Shown: positions 34,719 to 42,914, numbered from the stretch's first letter. The stretch is 64,000 nucleotides of DNA from CAVVJA01 sp963779485 (GCA_963779485.1 CAVZYJ010000003.1:40407-104406), one strand, 5' to 3'. The notes: generated by a model not told the origin, from the sequence alone. A program made the numbers and translations.

Positions 34719-35950
34719 GTCGCCTCCGTTCGCCCACCGGAAGGCGTGGTCACGATGAGGTCGATCTCGGTGACGAGAGTTCCTCGTGCCTGCTGGATGT
34801 CGCGAATCAGTTGACCCCGCTGCCTCCAGGTGGCCGTATGTGTCCGGTGCTCTTTGACGTCAAGGTCGAGGAGCTTGTCCGAGATGGTTCCGATCTGTTC
34901 GAGGAGCACCCCACATCGGTCCGACGTGATGAAGTCGTAGAGCTTGGCCGTGTTCTCGGCCCGGACCTTGTCACTGAGGCGTAGCGTCGCGAGCTGCACG
35001 ACGTGCTTGCGAATCACCTGGGCCAGTGCGGCGGCACGCGCGGGATTCGCGATGATCACTCCGTCTTGAATGGCCAGCTGGGCCTGGCCGGCCGGAAACA
35101 CCCGGCTGATGAGCACAGCGTGGTCGGCCTTTGCCGCGATCTTGTCTTCGAGCAGCCGGCTGACATAACTGTTTCGCCACGCACTCCGGTTCTTGGAGTC
35201 ATAGACAATGTGCCCGCATTCTCGACCGCTCTCTATGACCGTATGCAGGATGTCGGCGCCGAGCTGGCCCTTCTTGACCCGGACGATCGTGTCGTTCGGA
35301 AACTCCTCTCGCAGCAGCTCGTACAAGTCCAGTTCGGCGCCTTCGCCAAGCTCACTCGCACCCTTCTGGGCGACTTGACGCTGCAGCTGGGCCAGCCGGA
35401 TTTCGAGCTTCTCGTGCTCGGCGAACGCCCGTGCCTTTTCGGAGTTGATCGCCTCGATCCTGGCCTTCTCCAAAGCGTTGCGTTGCTCCCGTAGCCGGGC
35501 TTTGAGCACGCCCTGGTCGTCGGCCCGCTGTTTGGCCAGTCGCCGGTCGGTCTCAGCCCGCAGCTGCGCCGCCTCCCTGGTGGCGGCGGCGAGGGCGACA
35601 CGCGACTTGGTCCGTTCCTCGTCGCGCGCCGCTTTGACCAGCGACTGAACCTGCTTGTTGGCGGCCTTCACGGCCGCGTCGGCCTTCCGCCGTGCTTCGG
35701 CCGCCTGCGATTCGAACAGCTTCTTGGCCTTCTCGATCTGTTGTTCGGCGACGGCCAGCGTCTTGGCCAGGACCGCATCCTGCTCGTCTCTGAGGCGACG
35801 CTCGAGCTCGCGGGTCCGGGCTCGTTCCGTCGCGCGGATCCGGGCCGTGATCTCGGCGAATTTCTCGCGGGGAATCGGTTGCCCGCACCACGGACACACC
35901 TCCTCCATCGTCGATGGTCGGCTGATCTCGCTTGCCGGCAGAGTCGCCAT
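34715..35950 (-). CDS. DUF2130 family protein: zinc knuckle, coiled coil, nuclease-like core
   Basis: Residues 19-22 form a CPWC knuckle (VCPWCGQPIPREKF). About 30-197 is one long charged coiled coil rich in Ala, Arg, Glu and Lys. The C-terminal 200 residues are the DUF2130 core: ELDLYELLREEFPNDTIVRV, GADILHTVIE (D233) and GHIVYDSKNRSAW (D251, K253), then LLEDKIAAKADHAVLISRVF. The D...DxK layout is that of restriction-endonuclease-fold nucleases. It is the first gene of an operon and overlaps the ParB-like gene by ATGA. ATG 35950 has AGGAG seven bases upstream. A role in DNA damage or defence is an inference. Confidence 0.75.
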   Translation of the reverse strand: MATLPASEISRPSTMEEVCPWCGQPIPREKFAEITARIRATERARTRELERRLRDEQDAVLAKTLAVAEQQIEKAKKLFESQAAEARRKADAAVKAANKQVQSLVKAARDEERTKSRVALAAATREAAQLRAETDRRLAKQRADDQGVLKARLREQRNALEKARIEAINSEKARAFAEHEKLEIRLAQLQRQVAQKGASELGEGAELDLYELLREEFPNDTIVRVKKGQLGADILHTVIESGRECGHIVYDSKNRSAWRNSYVSRLLEDKIAAKADHAVLISRVFPAGQAQLAIQDGVIIANPARAAALAQVIRKHVVQLATLRLSDKVRAENTAKLYDFITSDRCGVLLEQIGTISDKLLDLDVKEHRTHTATWRQRGQLIRDIQQARGTLVTEIDLIVTTPSGGRTEAT

Positions 35951-35957
35951 TAAGAAC

Positions 35958-35982
35958 TCCTAATAGGTCCTAACTACTCCTA
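35958..35982 (-). promoter_or_regulatory. Three phased TAGGA repeats before the DUF2130 operon
   Basis: On the minus strand TAGGA occurs three times at exactly 10-bp steps (35978-35982, 35968-35972, 35958-35962). One helical turn per step puts all three on the same face of the DNA. The last copy is also the AGGAG ribosome site of the operon's first gene, so a protein bound here would block both promoter clearance and translation. The operon's own ParB-like protein is a candidate. Confidence 0.5.
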
Positions 35983-36046
35983 GTCTTTTCGGCGCCGCCG
36001 TCGCTGTCAAGTGCGATCTGGACGGAAGAGCCGGCTCGGCTTCTCG

Positions 36047-36517
36047 TCAGAGGGGCAGCGCCCCGCCGCCCTTGACCATCTTCATGGTGAACTGCGAGTT
36101 GACGCGGGCCAGACCAGGTAGCTCGGCGAGCTTGTTCATGTAGAACGCCTCGTAGGCACCCTGATCGGCCACCGCGACGCGGACGACGTAGTCCGGCAGG
36201 CCGAACATCCGGTGACATTCGACGACCTCGTCGAAGGCGGCGATTCCGGTCTCGAAGGCCTCGACGGTGGCCCGATCCTTGAGGGTGAGCTCGACGTGCA
36301 CGGTGACCTCGAAGCCGCGTCCCACCGCAGCGGGATCTATGTCCGCGTGGTAGCCGCGGATCACTCCGGCCCGCTCGAGCGCGCGCACTCGCCGCAGGCA
36401 CGGTGAGGGCGAGAGGCGCACCCGCTCGGCGAGCTCGACGTTCGTGAGCCGCCCGTCGACTTGGAGCTGGCGCAGGATTGCGCGATCGAGGGCATCCATT
36501 GGCAGATCATGCCGCAT
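36047..36517 (-). CDS. Lrp/AsnC family transcriptional regulator
   Basis: The product has the Lrp layout: helix-turn-helix MDALDRAILRQLQVDGRLTN with VELAERVRLSPSPCLRRVRA, a hinge GVIRGYHADIDPAAVGRGFE, and the RAM ligand domain FDEVVECHRMFGLPDYVVRV with YEAFYMNKLAELPGLARVNS. Members sense amino acids. It is divergent from azlCD with 61 nt between, and AzlCD exports branched-chain amino acids, so it most likely controls that exporter in response to Leu, Ile, Val or an analogue. Start at ATG 36517; ATG 36499 (MDALDRAIL) is also possible and matches the family start more closely. Confidence 0.92.
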   Translation of the reverse strand: MRHDLPMDALDRAILRQLQVDGRLTNVELAERVRLSPSPCLRRVRALERAGVIRGYHADIDPAAVGRGFEVTVHVELTLKDRATVEAFETGIAAFDEVVECHRMFGLPDYVVRVAVADQGAYEAFYMNKLAELPGLARVNSQFTMKMVKGGGALPL

Positions 36518-36520
36518 CTC

Positions 36521-36535
36521 TGCCCTGAGGGGGCA
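36521..36535. promoter_or_regulatory. Possible Lrp-type operator
   Basis: TGCCC and GGGCA face each other across five bases (TGAGG) in the 61-nt gap between the Lrp-type gene and azlC. Lrp-family sites are short imperfect palindromes of this size. The assignment rests on position and symmetry only. Confidence 0.3.
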
Positions 36536-36578
36536 AGAAAAGCAGCAAATGCCGCGCGTTGGTAACTATCGTCGCGGT

Positions 36579-37262
36579 ATGACCGCCACCGTTGCGCGAA
36601 CGCCGAGCCGGACGCTGAGCAGTGCGGCCGGGATCGGGATTGCGGTCGGTGTCTACGGGATCTCGTTCGGCGTTCTCGCGGTGGCCGCCGGCTTGAGCCC
36701 GGCCCAGGCGTGCGTGATGTCGATGCTCGTGTTCACCGGCGCCTCGCAGTTCGCGTTCATCGGGGTGCTCGCGGGCGGCGGTGGAGCGCTCGCCGCGATG
36801 GGTCCGGCGGTCATGCTGGCCATGCGCAACGCCGCCTACGGCCTGTCGCTCGTCCCGATCCTGCCGAAACGGCTGCGCGACCGGGCGCTCCTCGCGCATC
36901 TGGTGATCGACGAGACCACGGCTATGGCCCGGGCCCAGGACGACCCAGGCATGGCGCGGCGGGCGTTCGTCGCCACCGGTATCAGCGTCTGGCTGTGCTG
37001 GAACGCCGGAACGCTGATCGGCGCGCTGATCGGCGGCGGCCTCGGCGACCCGCGCGCGCTCGGGCTCGACGCGATGTTCCCGGCGGCGTTTCTCGCGCTA
37101 CTGGCGCCGCAATTGCGCCGTCCGGGCGCACCTGTCGCCGCGGTTGCCGGCGCCATGATCGCCGTCGCCGTGCTGCCCTTCGCTCCGGCTGGGGTACCGG
37201 TGATCGCCGCGCTCGCCGGCGTCGTGCCGGGCGTGCTCGTCGCGAAAGGTGTCGGTAAATGA
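36579..37262 (+). CDS. azlC: Branched-chain amino acid exporter, large subunit (AzlC)
   Basis: The product shows the AzlC sequence pattern: GVYGISFGVLAVAAGLSPAQ, ACVMSMLVFTGASQFAFIGV, then MLAMRNAAYGLSLVPILPKR, LLAHLVIDETTAMARAQDD and LGLDAMFPAAFLALLAPQLR. About seven membrane segments are present. With AzlD it exports branched-chain amino acids or analogues such as azaleucine. ATG 36579 was chosen because upstream codons are Arg/Ser-rich and overlap the Lrp gene. Its stop overlaps the azlD start (ATGA). Confidence 0.92.
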   Translation: MTATVARTPSRTLSSAAGIGIAVGVYGISFGVLAVAAGLSPAQACVMSMLVFTGASQFAFIGVLAGGGGALAAMGPAVMLAMRNAAYGLSLVPILPKRLRDRALLAHLVIDETTAMARAQDDPGMARRAFVATGISVWLCWNAGTLIGALIGGGLGDPRALGLDAMFPAAFLALLAPQLRRPGAPVAAVAGAMIAVAVLPFAPAGVPVIAALAGVVPGVLVAKGVGK

Positions 37263-37561
37263 GCTGGACCGTGCTTCTGGTGCTAGGGGCGGCCTCGTAC
37301 GCGCTGAAGGCGGTGGGGCCGGTGCTGGCCGGCGGCCGGCAGCTCGGGCCGCAGGTGCGCCGAACGCTCGACCTGGTCGCGGTGCCGTTGCTGGCCGCTC
37401 TGATCGTCGTTCAGACGCTGGGCGTCGGCCACCGACTGGTGATCGACGCCCGCCTTCCGGCGCTCGGCGTCGCCGCGGTGCTGGTGTGGCGGCGGGCACC
37501 GTTCCTGGTCGTCGTGCTCGCCGCCGCTGGCACGGCAGCGCTGTTGCGGGCGCTGGGCTGA
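37259..37561 (+). CDS. azlD: Branched-chain amino acid exporter, small subunit (AzlD)
   Basis: The 100-residue product has four short membrane segments, with the AzlD pattern: LLVLGAASYALKAVGPVLAG at the start, LDLVAVPLLAALIVVQTLG in the middle and APFLVVVLAAAGTAALLRAL at the end. AzlD is the small partner that AzlC needs. Its ATG overlaps the azlC stop by four bases, so the pair is translated together. Convergent with the quinone reductase gene, 31 nt away. Confidence 0.9.
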   Translation: MSWTVLLVLGAASYALKAVGPVLAGGRQLGPQVRRTLDLVAVPLLAALIVVQTLGVGHRLVIDARLPALGVAAVLVWRRAPFLVVVLAAAGTAALLRALG

Positions 37562-37592
37562 TCAGACCGAGCGCTCGCGGCCCGGGTTGGGG

Positions 37593-38576
37593 TCATTCAG
37601 GGACGGCAACGATGACCCTGTGCCGGGTGCCCGCGTCGACCCGGTCGTGCGCTGCGGCGACGCGCTCGAGGGGGAGTGGGTCGCTGATCTGGATGGACAG
37701 CGCGCCGTCGCGGACGGCCGCAGTGAGATCGGCGGCGGCCCGCCGCTTCGCGTCGGTCGGGAAGTCGTCGCTGCCGAGCAGCCGGATGGTCATGTTGCTG
37801 AACAGCATGGGCCAGAAGGGGACAGCGGGCCGGTCGTGCCGCGTGCCGTACGCGGCGATGACCGTTCCGATCTTGGCGACGGCGATGTCGAGATCGACGT
37901 TGTCGGAGAATGCGACCTCGATGATCCGGTCGACACCGTCCGGCGCGAGAGTGCGGATGTCGGCGGCCGGGTCCGAGCCATCGAGCGCGACGACGTGATC
38001 GACCGTCTTCGGGCTCGCCTGAGCCACGTCGGTGTCGCGCCGGACCGTGCCTATGACGGTGGCGGCGCCGCCCCAGCGGGCGAGCTGGGCGGCGAGAGCG
38101 CCGACGCCTCCGAGCACGCCGTGCACGAGGACGGTGGCGTTGGCGATCGGTCCGTCGCCGAACACCGCCCGGTGTGCGGTGATGCCGGGGATGCCGAGGC
38201 ACGCGCCGACTTCGTCGGGCACGGGATCGGGTAGGTCGACCGCGAGTTGCTCCGGGACCACGGTGTGCTGCGCGGCGGTGCCGAAGGGACGGTAGGACTG
38301 CGCGCCGTACACCCAGACCCGCAGTCCCACCCGGTCGCGCGAAACGCCCTCGCCGACGGTGTCGATGATCCCGGCGGCGTCACTGTGCGGGATCACTCGC
38401 GGGTAGGGCATCGACGAACCCAGCCAGCCGCGGCGTTTCTTCGTGTCGCCGGGGTTCACACCGGAGACCCGAACCCGCACTCGGACCTCGCCTGGTCCTG
38501 GCTCTTGGTCGGGCAGCTCCCCGACCTGCAGGACCTCGCTCGCCGGCCCCTGACGGTCGTACCACACCGCGCGCAC
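37593..38576 (-). CDS. NADPH:quinone reductase-like (MDR family) oxidoreductase
   Basis: The product is a zinc-free medium-chain dehydrogenase: MRAVWYDRQGPASEVLQVGE start, VRVRVSGVNPGDTKKRRGW, PHSDAAGIIDTVGEGV, and the Rossmann part with VLVHGVLGGVGALAAQLARW, the dinucleotide loop, then TVDHVVALDGSDPAADIRTL. The cysteine and His zinc ligands of alcohol dehydrogenases are absent, as in QOR. It reduces quinones or enones with NADPH. It is the third gene of an operon after an XRE regulator and a CMD protein, 7 nt behind the latter. Confidence 0.88.
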   Translation of the reverse strand: MRAVWYDRQGPASEVLQVGELPDQEPGPGEVRVRVRVSGVNPGDTKKRRGWLGSSMPYPRVIPHSDAAGIIDTVGEGVSRDRVGLRVWVYGAQSYRPFGTAAQHTVVPEQLAVDLPDPVPDEVGACLGIPGITAHRAVFGDGPIANATVLVHGVLGGVGALAAQLARWGGAATVIGTVRRDTDVAQASPKTVDHVVALDGSDPAADIRTLAPDGVDRIIEVAFSDNVDLDIAVAKIGTVIAAYGTRHDRPAVPFWPMLFSNMTIRLLGSDDFPTDAKRRAAADLTAAVRDGALSIQISDPLPLERVAAAHDRVDAGTRHRVIVAVPE

Positions 38577-38583
38577 CGCGCGG

Positions 38584-38916
38584 TCAGCCCTCGTCGCTGT
38601 CGAAGACGCGCCGCGCGACGCCGATCGCCGACATCGCCCTCGGCCAGCCGGCGTAGAAGGCCAGATGGACGATCGTCTCGCTCAGTTCGGTCTCGGACAG
38701 GCCATTGTCCTTGGCCCGGCGGAGGTGCCGGACCAACTGTTCGGTATTTCCGCCGGCGACCAGAGCCGCAACCGTGATCAGGCTTCGGTCACGCTTGGAC
38801 AGTTCGGGTCGCTCCCAAACGTCACCGAACAGCACGTCGTCGGTCAGCGACGCGAGCTTGGGCGCCAAGTCGCCGACGAGCTGCTGGGCAGGCGTGCGCG
38901 GTGGGGTGCCAGGCAT
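38584..38916 (-). CDS. Carboxymuconolactone decarboxylase family protein
   Basis: The 110-residue protein matches the CMD fold: LVGDLAPKLASLTDDVLFGD, WERPELSKRDRSLITVAALV with the conserved RDRSL, GGNTEQLVRHLRRAKDNGLS and ETIVHLAFYAGWPRAMSAIG. The CxxC pair of the peroxidase-like AhpD group is missing, so thiol peroxidase activity is not expected; it is closer to the decarboxylase-like group. The stop of the XRE gene shares one base with its ATG (TGATG). Encoded with a quinone reductase and a regulator, it probably helps process an aromatic or quinone-type compound. Confidence 0.88.
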   Translation of the reverse strand: MPGTPPRTPAQQLVGDLAPKLASLTDDVLFGDVWERPELSKRDRSLITVAALVAGGNTEQLVRHLRRAKDNGLSETELSETIVHLAFYAGWPRAMSAIGVARRVFDSDEG

Positions 38917-39803
38917 CACGATTGCTCCGTTCTCGCAGCGTCGCGCCCGGCGCTCACTTCGCCGGGTTGGGTAGCGGCCCAGCTGGCGAGGAAGTTCAGC
39001 GCCTCGGCGGTCGGCGTGTACGGCTCGGCCGTGTAGACGAGCATGGTCAGCCCGGGGTCGGACGGGAGCTCGAACGCCTCGTAGGTCAGGTCGAGGTCGC
39101 CGACAACCGGGTGATGCAGATCCTTGCGGCCCCCTCGGTGGAAGCGCACGTTGTGCGCGGCCCAGCGGGTGCGGAACTCCTCGCTGCGGGTGGACAGCTC
39201 ACCAACGAGATCCGAGAGCGCCCGATCGTAAGGGTCGCGGCCGGCTTCGGCCCGGAGCACGGCGACCATCTCGGTCGCGATGCGATCCCAGTCACGGTAG
39301 AAGTGCTTCGCCCGTGGGCTGAGGAATGCGAATCGAGCGGTGTTGGCCGGCCGGATCGGGTCATCGAACACCGGCGCGTAGAGGGCGTAGCCGAGCTGGT
39401 TAGTGCCGAGGATGTCCGCGCGTCCGTTGCGCACCCAGGCCGGCGCACCGGTCATCGCGTCCAGCACGCGCTGCACGCCGGGTCGGACCCGGTTCGTGGC
39501 TGACCGCCGACGGGGGTTGCCAGGCGTGCTGCGGGCGAGGTCGAACAGATGGGACCGCTCGGCCTCGTCGAGCTGCAGCGCCCGCGCGAGCGCTTCGAGC
39601 ACGCCCTCGGACGCGCCGGCGAGATTGCCGCGCTCCAACCGGGTGTAGTAGTCAACGCTCACGCCGGCGAGCAGCGCGACCTCCTCGCGGCGCAAGCCTG
39701 CCACCCGCCGGTTGCCGCCGTAGATCGGGAGCCCGGCCTGCTCGGGGGAGATGCGCGCTCGGCGGGAGGTGAGGAACTCGCGGATCTCGCTGCTGTTCTT
39801 CAC
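38916..39803 (-). CDS. XRE-family regulator with MmyB-like ligand domain
   Basis: The N-terminal helix-turn-helix reads IREFLTSRRARISPEQAGLP, then VAGLRREEVALLAGVSVDYY and TRLERGNLAGASEGVLEALA. The C-terminal MmyB-like (PAS-type) domain contains AWVRNGRADILGTNQLGYAL, NTARFAFLSPRAKHFYRDWD and VRFHRGGRKDLHHPVVGDLD. This class binds fatty-acid-like or aromatic ligands and usually controls the neighbouring short-chain or quinone reductase genes. GTG 39803 gives the usual family start. It leads the CMD-quinone reductase operon and is divergent from the aldo-keto reductase with 164 nt between, so it probably controls both sides. Confidence 0.92.
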   Translation of the reverse strand: MKNSSEIREFLTSRRARISPEQAGLPIYGGNRRVAGLRREEVALLAGVSVDYYTRLERGNLAGASEGVLEALARALQLDEAERSHLFDLARSTPGNPRRRSATNRVRPGVQRVLDAMTGAPAWVRNGRADILGTNQLGYALYAPVFDDPIRPANTARFAFLSPRAKHFYRDWDRIATEMVAVLRAEAGRDPYDRALSDLVGELSTRSEEFRTRWAAHNVRFHRGGRKDLHHPVVGDLDLTYEAFELPSDPGLTMLVYTAEPYTPTAEALNFLASWAATQPGEVSAGRDAARTEQS

Positions 39804-39967
39804 GCCGTCGACGCTACGGCGCGGCGCCGCGGTCTGGGAGGTCCTGCCGTAACCTGTCTCGACCGGTCCTCCCACCGCCCCGCCGGGGCGGGAATCGTAG
39901 ATCGTGTACCCGGTCGGCAGTGCTCGACAATCGCGAGCATGACGGCAACGACGAATGGGAGCCAACG

Positions 39968-40936
39968 ATGGAATACACCCGCCTGGGCCGCTCAGGCCTG
40001 ACCGTCAGTCGCATCGCGCTCGGCTGCATGAGCTTCGGCGACACCTCGCGCGGGTTCAGCGAATGGGCTCTCGACGACGCCGGCGCCGAACCGATCTTCC
40101 GCCAAGCCGTCGAGCTGGGCATCACGCTCTGGGACACCGCCAACGTCTACGGCTTCGGTTCGTCGGAAGAGATCGTCGGCCGGGCATTGAAGAAGTACAC
40201 ACGACGCGAGGACATCGTCCTGGCTACCAAGGTCTACTTCCCGATGCATGAGGGTCCCGGCGGGCAGGGCCTGTCCCGCAAGGCGATCATGGAACAGATC
40301 GACGCCTCGCTCGGCCGCCTCGGCACCGACTACGTCGACCTGTACCAGATTCACCGCTTCGACCCGACGGTGCCGGTCGAGGAGACAATGGAGGCCCTGC
40401 ACGACGTCGTCAAGGCCGGCAAGGCCCGTTACCTCGGCGCCTCTTCGATGTGGGCCTGGCAGTTCGCCAAGCTGCAGTACACCGCCCAGGCCGGTGGCTG
40501 GACTCGATTCGTGTCCATGCAGAACCAATACAGCCTCATGCAACGCGAAGAGGAGCGCGAGATGTTCGGCCTCCTCGCGGACCAGGGCGTCGGCAGCATC
40601 CCCTGGAGCCCACTGGCCAAGGGGCGCCTCGCCCGGCCTTGGGGCGAAAAGACTCGCCGCTCCGACACCGACGCCGTCGGTCGACGGTTCTTCGAGCGCG
40701 ACGACCGTGCCATCGTCGAAGCCGTCGCTGCGATCGCCCGTGAGCGGAGCATCCCGATGGCGCAAGTTGCCCTGGCCTGGGTGCTGCGCAACCCTCTCGT
40801 CGCGGCACCGCTGATCGGAGCCACCAAGCCCCACCACCTTGCGGACGCCGTCGCCGCGCTCGATGTCCAGCTCACCGACGACGAGGCGAAGGCCCTCGAG
40901 GAGCCCTACACCACGCGGGAGCCGACCGGTTTCTAA
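39968..40936 (+). CDS. Aldo-keto reductase
   Basis: The protein is a complete AKR barrel: MEYTRLGRSGLTVSRIALGC, GITLWDTANVYGFGSSEEIV with catalytic Asp and Tyr, REDIVLATKVYFPMHEGPGG with the Lys, LGTDYVDLYQIHRFDPTVPV with the His, and the NADPH-binding end LIGATKPHHLADAVAAL. All four catalytic residues (D, Y, K, H) are present. It reduces aldehydes or ketones with NADPH. Start at ATG 39968. It faces the XRE-CMD-quinone reductase operon, which suggests a shared stress or aromatic-compound regulon. Confidence 0.93.
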   Translation: MEYTRLGRSGLTVSRIALGCMSFGDTSRGFSEWALDDAGAEPIFRQAVELGITLWDTANVYGFGSSEEIVGRALKKYTRREDIVLATKVYFPMHEGPGGQGLSRKAIMEQIDASLGRLGTDYVDLYQIHRFDPTVPVEETMEALHDVVKAGKARYLGASSMWAWQFAKLQYTAQAGGWTRFVSMQNQYSLMQREEEREMFGLLADQGVGSIPWSPLAKGRLARPWGEKTRRSDTDAVGRRFFERDDRAIVEAVAAIARERSIPMAQVALAWVLRNPLVAAPLIGATKPHHLADAVAALDVQLTDDEAKALEEPYTTREPTGF

Positions 40937-40986
40937 CCCGCGGTCGCCGGTCACCTGCGCTGGCCGCGACAAAGAGGTCCTCGGTC

Positions 40987-41054
40987 GTGATCTGGACTCA
41001 TCGTCTCTCCAAGACCGCACGATCGGCGCTATCGAGCGGTAAGTCCAAGATCAC
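40987..41054. repeat. Interspersed palindrome, copy 2 (degenerate, long loop)
   Basis: The left arm GTGATCTGGACT lacks one T and the right arm AAGTCCAAGATCAC is intact; the loop is about 42 nt instead of 17. It lies between the convergent ends of the aldo-keto reductase and the exonuclease-like gene, and its right arm overlaps the latter's stop codon. Confidence 0.75.
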
Positions 41055-41881
41055 GAGCCGGCGAGCGTGCCCAGCAAGCCGGGATGGTCGGTCGTCCGGT
41101 TCATGCGGATGGTCGTGCGGGAGCTCACCGCGAGATCGGGACTGGCGATGACGTATTGCGTGCCATCGTCGTTGGTCTGGACATAGCCCGCGGGCAGGCA
41201 GGACCGCACGTCGAGTACGTGGTGGGGTCTGAGATTGAGGTCTCCGCCGAGCACGGTGGGTTCGTCGCGGCCTTGCCGCCGCGCCGTGGGGACGGCGGTG
41301 TCCAGGAGGTAGCGGCATTGGGCGAGTGCCACGGTCGGTTTGGTGCTGGCCAGATGGGTCGTACAGGCCAGGATGTCGCTCGTGTCGAGGCAGAGCCAGG
41401 CGCGCTCCTCCGGATCGCTCGTGTCCTGGATCGGGTAGATACCGGCATGAATGGCGTACCGGTGGCCGCGTGGTGGGATCCGAGCCAGCAGGCCGATTCC
41501 GTAGGGCTGGCCGTTGCGGCACCGGAACGCTTCGCCGGTCCGACGATCAGCGGCGGGTTGAAAGGCCGATTCGACGGCGTCGCCGCGAGTGTCGGCCTCG
41601 GACAGCACTCGCTCGAGGGTGGTCACGTCGTTCCGGCACACCTCGTTCAGGGTGACGAGGTCGGGGCTCGTCGTACGGATCACGGCGGCCGCCTCGGCCA
41701 CCGCGCGGCCGGTGTAGCAGCTGGCGATCCCGCTGTTGCACAAGTTCATCTGCAGCACCCGCACCCGGGTGCCCGCAGCCGCGCTACCGATGCTCGAGCC
41801 GGCCAGCACGACCACGCAGCCCACCACGGATCCGCCGACGGCCACCGACCGCCATAGACCCCGGCGTGATCGTGCCGCCAT
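41051..41881 (-). CDS. Secreted endonuclease/exonuclease/phosphatase family protein
   Basis: A signal peptide (residues 1-37, core SVAVGGSVVGCVVVLAGSSI) is followed by an EEP fold: VRVLQMNLCNSGIASCYTGR, SPDLVTLNEVCRNDVTTLER with the metal-binding Glu, TVLGGDLNLRPHHVLDVRSC with the D-x-N pair, and the final TDHPGLLGTLAGS in place of the usual SDHRPV. The metal-dependent phosphodiesterase residues are kept, so it is probably active on nucleic acid or a lipid phosphate outside the cell. Six cysteines suggest disulphides. The stop codon lies inside repeat copy 2. Confidence 0.85.
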   Translation of the reverse strand: MAARSRRGLWRSVAVGGSVVGCVVVLAGSSIGSAAAGTRVRVLQMNLCNSGIASCYTGRAVAEAAAVIRTTSPDLVTLNEVCRNDVTTLERVLSEADTRGDAVESAFQPAADRRTGEAFRCRNGQPYGIGLLARIPPRGHRYAIHAGIYPIQDTSDPEERAWLCLDTSDILACTTHLASTKPTVALAQCRYLLDTAVPTARRQGRDEPTVLGGDLNLRPHHVLDVRSCLPAGYVQTNDDGTQYVIASPDLAVSSRTTIRMNRTTDHPGLLGTLAGS

Positions 41882-42017
41882 TCGACCGCCTAATCATCAG
41901 CTGGCTCCATCGTATCGACGGGCCGACCTCCGGGCGCTTCCGCACCATGGTCAGGGCCGGCCAATTCGGTTAACCGACCGTGACCCATGCTGATGCCGGT
42001 TCGCTGACCGGACCGTT

Positions 42018-42914
42018 TCAGGTCGTCGGCTTCGGCGATCCCACGATGGGGTGTTGGGATGCTGCGGCGATTGGACTCAGATCGGCCAGGCTGAGTAGAT
42101 GTCGAGGGTTCGCCGGAAATGGTGTGCTGCTAGTGATCGTCAGATCGCGCGTGACGTGCAGGAGCTCTCCCGGGTACAGGAGGCGCCAGCCCGGGTCGTC
42201 GTCCATCCGTTCCGAGGCGAGGACCACTGACGGCTTGTCGGCCAGATGCTCCGACCGGGCATGAATGCGGGAGCTGCGATGGTCGAGGTCACGGCGACCC
42301 TCGCCGGTACCGCCGGCTGGCCGATCGAGAACGTAGAGCTCGTGGGTCGCGGGATAGCGCAGCGCCCACAGCTCGGTCGCGGTGATCAGTAGCAGGTTGA
42401 GCGCGTATACCGGCAGGCGGTCGGCGATCCACGTGATCGAGGCATTGATTCCGGCAGCGAGGTCGTCGCTGTGGCGTGCGGTCTCGGCGGTGATCAGGGC
42501 AAAGATCCGCTCGCTGTCGGTCTGGCCCCCGACGAGATGAGCGGCGTTCAGGCGGGCTAGACGGGAGTCGAGCTCGTCGAGCCCTTGCACGACCCCGTTG
42601 TGGGCGAACATCCGGCCCTGCAGCACGAACGGATGGGTGTTGGCCACGGTGTGCCCGCCGGTGCTCGCATAGCGGACGTGCGCCACGAACGTCGTGCCCC
42701 GCAACGTCCGGGCGCCTGATGCGAACAACGGATCCTGCCAGGCGGCCAATGGCTGTTTGTCGACGATCGACTCGCCGTGGGCCGCGAAGACCCCGATGCC
42801 GGCACCGTCCGGATTGCGACGGCTCTGCGCGGCCAGGCTGTCCGGCGCGTCGATCAGCCAGAACGTCGCCGACACCGCGTCGGCGCCAGCGTGCAAGCCG
42901 AACAGGCGACACAC
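42018..42914 (-). CDS. Class II glutamine amidotransferase (YafJ/EgtC-like)
   Basis: GTG 42914 puts the catalytic Cys at position 2 (VCRLFGLHAG), as N-terminal nucleophile amidotransferases need. Other family pieces are SRRNPDGAGIGVFAAHG, GTTFVAHVRYASTGGHTVAN with the Arg, THPFVLQGRMFAHNGVVQGL with the Asn-Gly oxyanion, and GGQTDSERIFALIT with the Asp. The enzyme frees ammonia from glutamine or cleaves a gamma-glutamyl amide; in EgtC it does so in ergothioneine synthesis, but no egtB or egtD is nearby. The in-frame sequence upstream of 42914 overlaps the hemerythrin gene on the other strand and is a shadow. Confidence 0.9.
   Translation of the reverse strand: MCRLFGLHAGADAVSATFWLIDAPDSLAAQSRRNPDGAGIGVFAAHGESIVDKQPLAAWQDPLFASGARTLRGTTFVAHVRYASTGGHTVANTHPFVLQGRMFAHNGVVQGLDELDSRLARLNAAHLVGGQTDSERIFALITAETARHSDDLAAGINASITWIADRLPVYALNLLLITATELWALRYPATHELYVLDRPAGGTGEGRRDLDHRSSRIHARSEHLADKPSVVLASERMDDDPGWRLLYPGELLHVTRDLTITSSTPFPANPRHLLSLADLSPIAAASQHPIVGSPKPTT

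Noticed and set aside
33112..35950. Chromosome partition locus
   Set aside because: The ParB-like protein suggested parABS, but there is no ParA and no repeated palindromic parS site, and the neighbours are nuclease-like and beta-grasp proteins.
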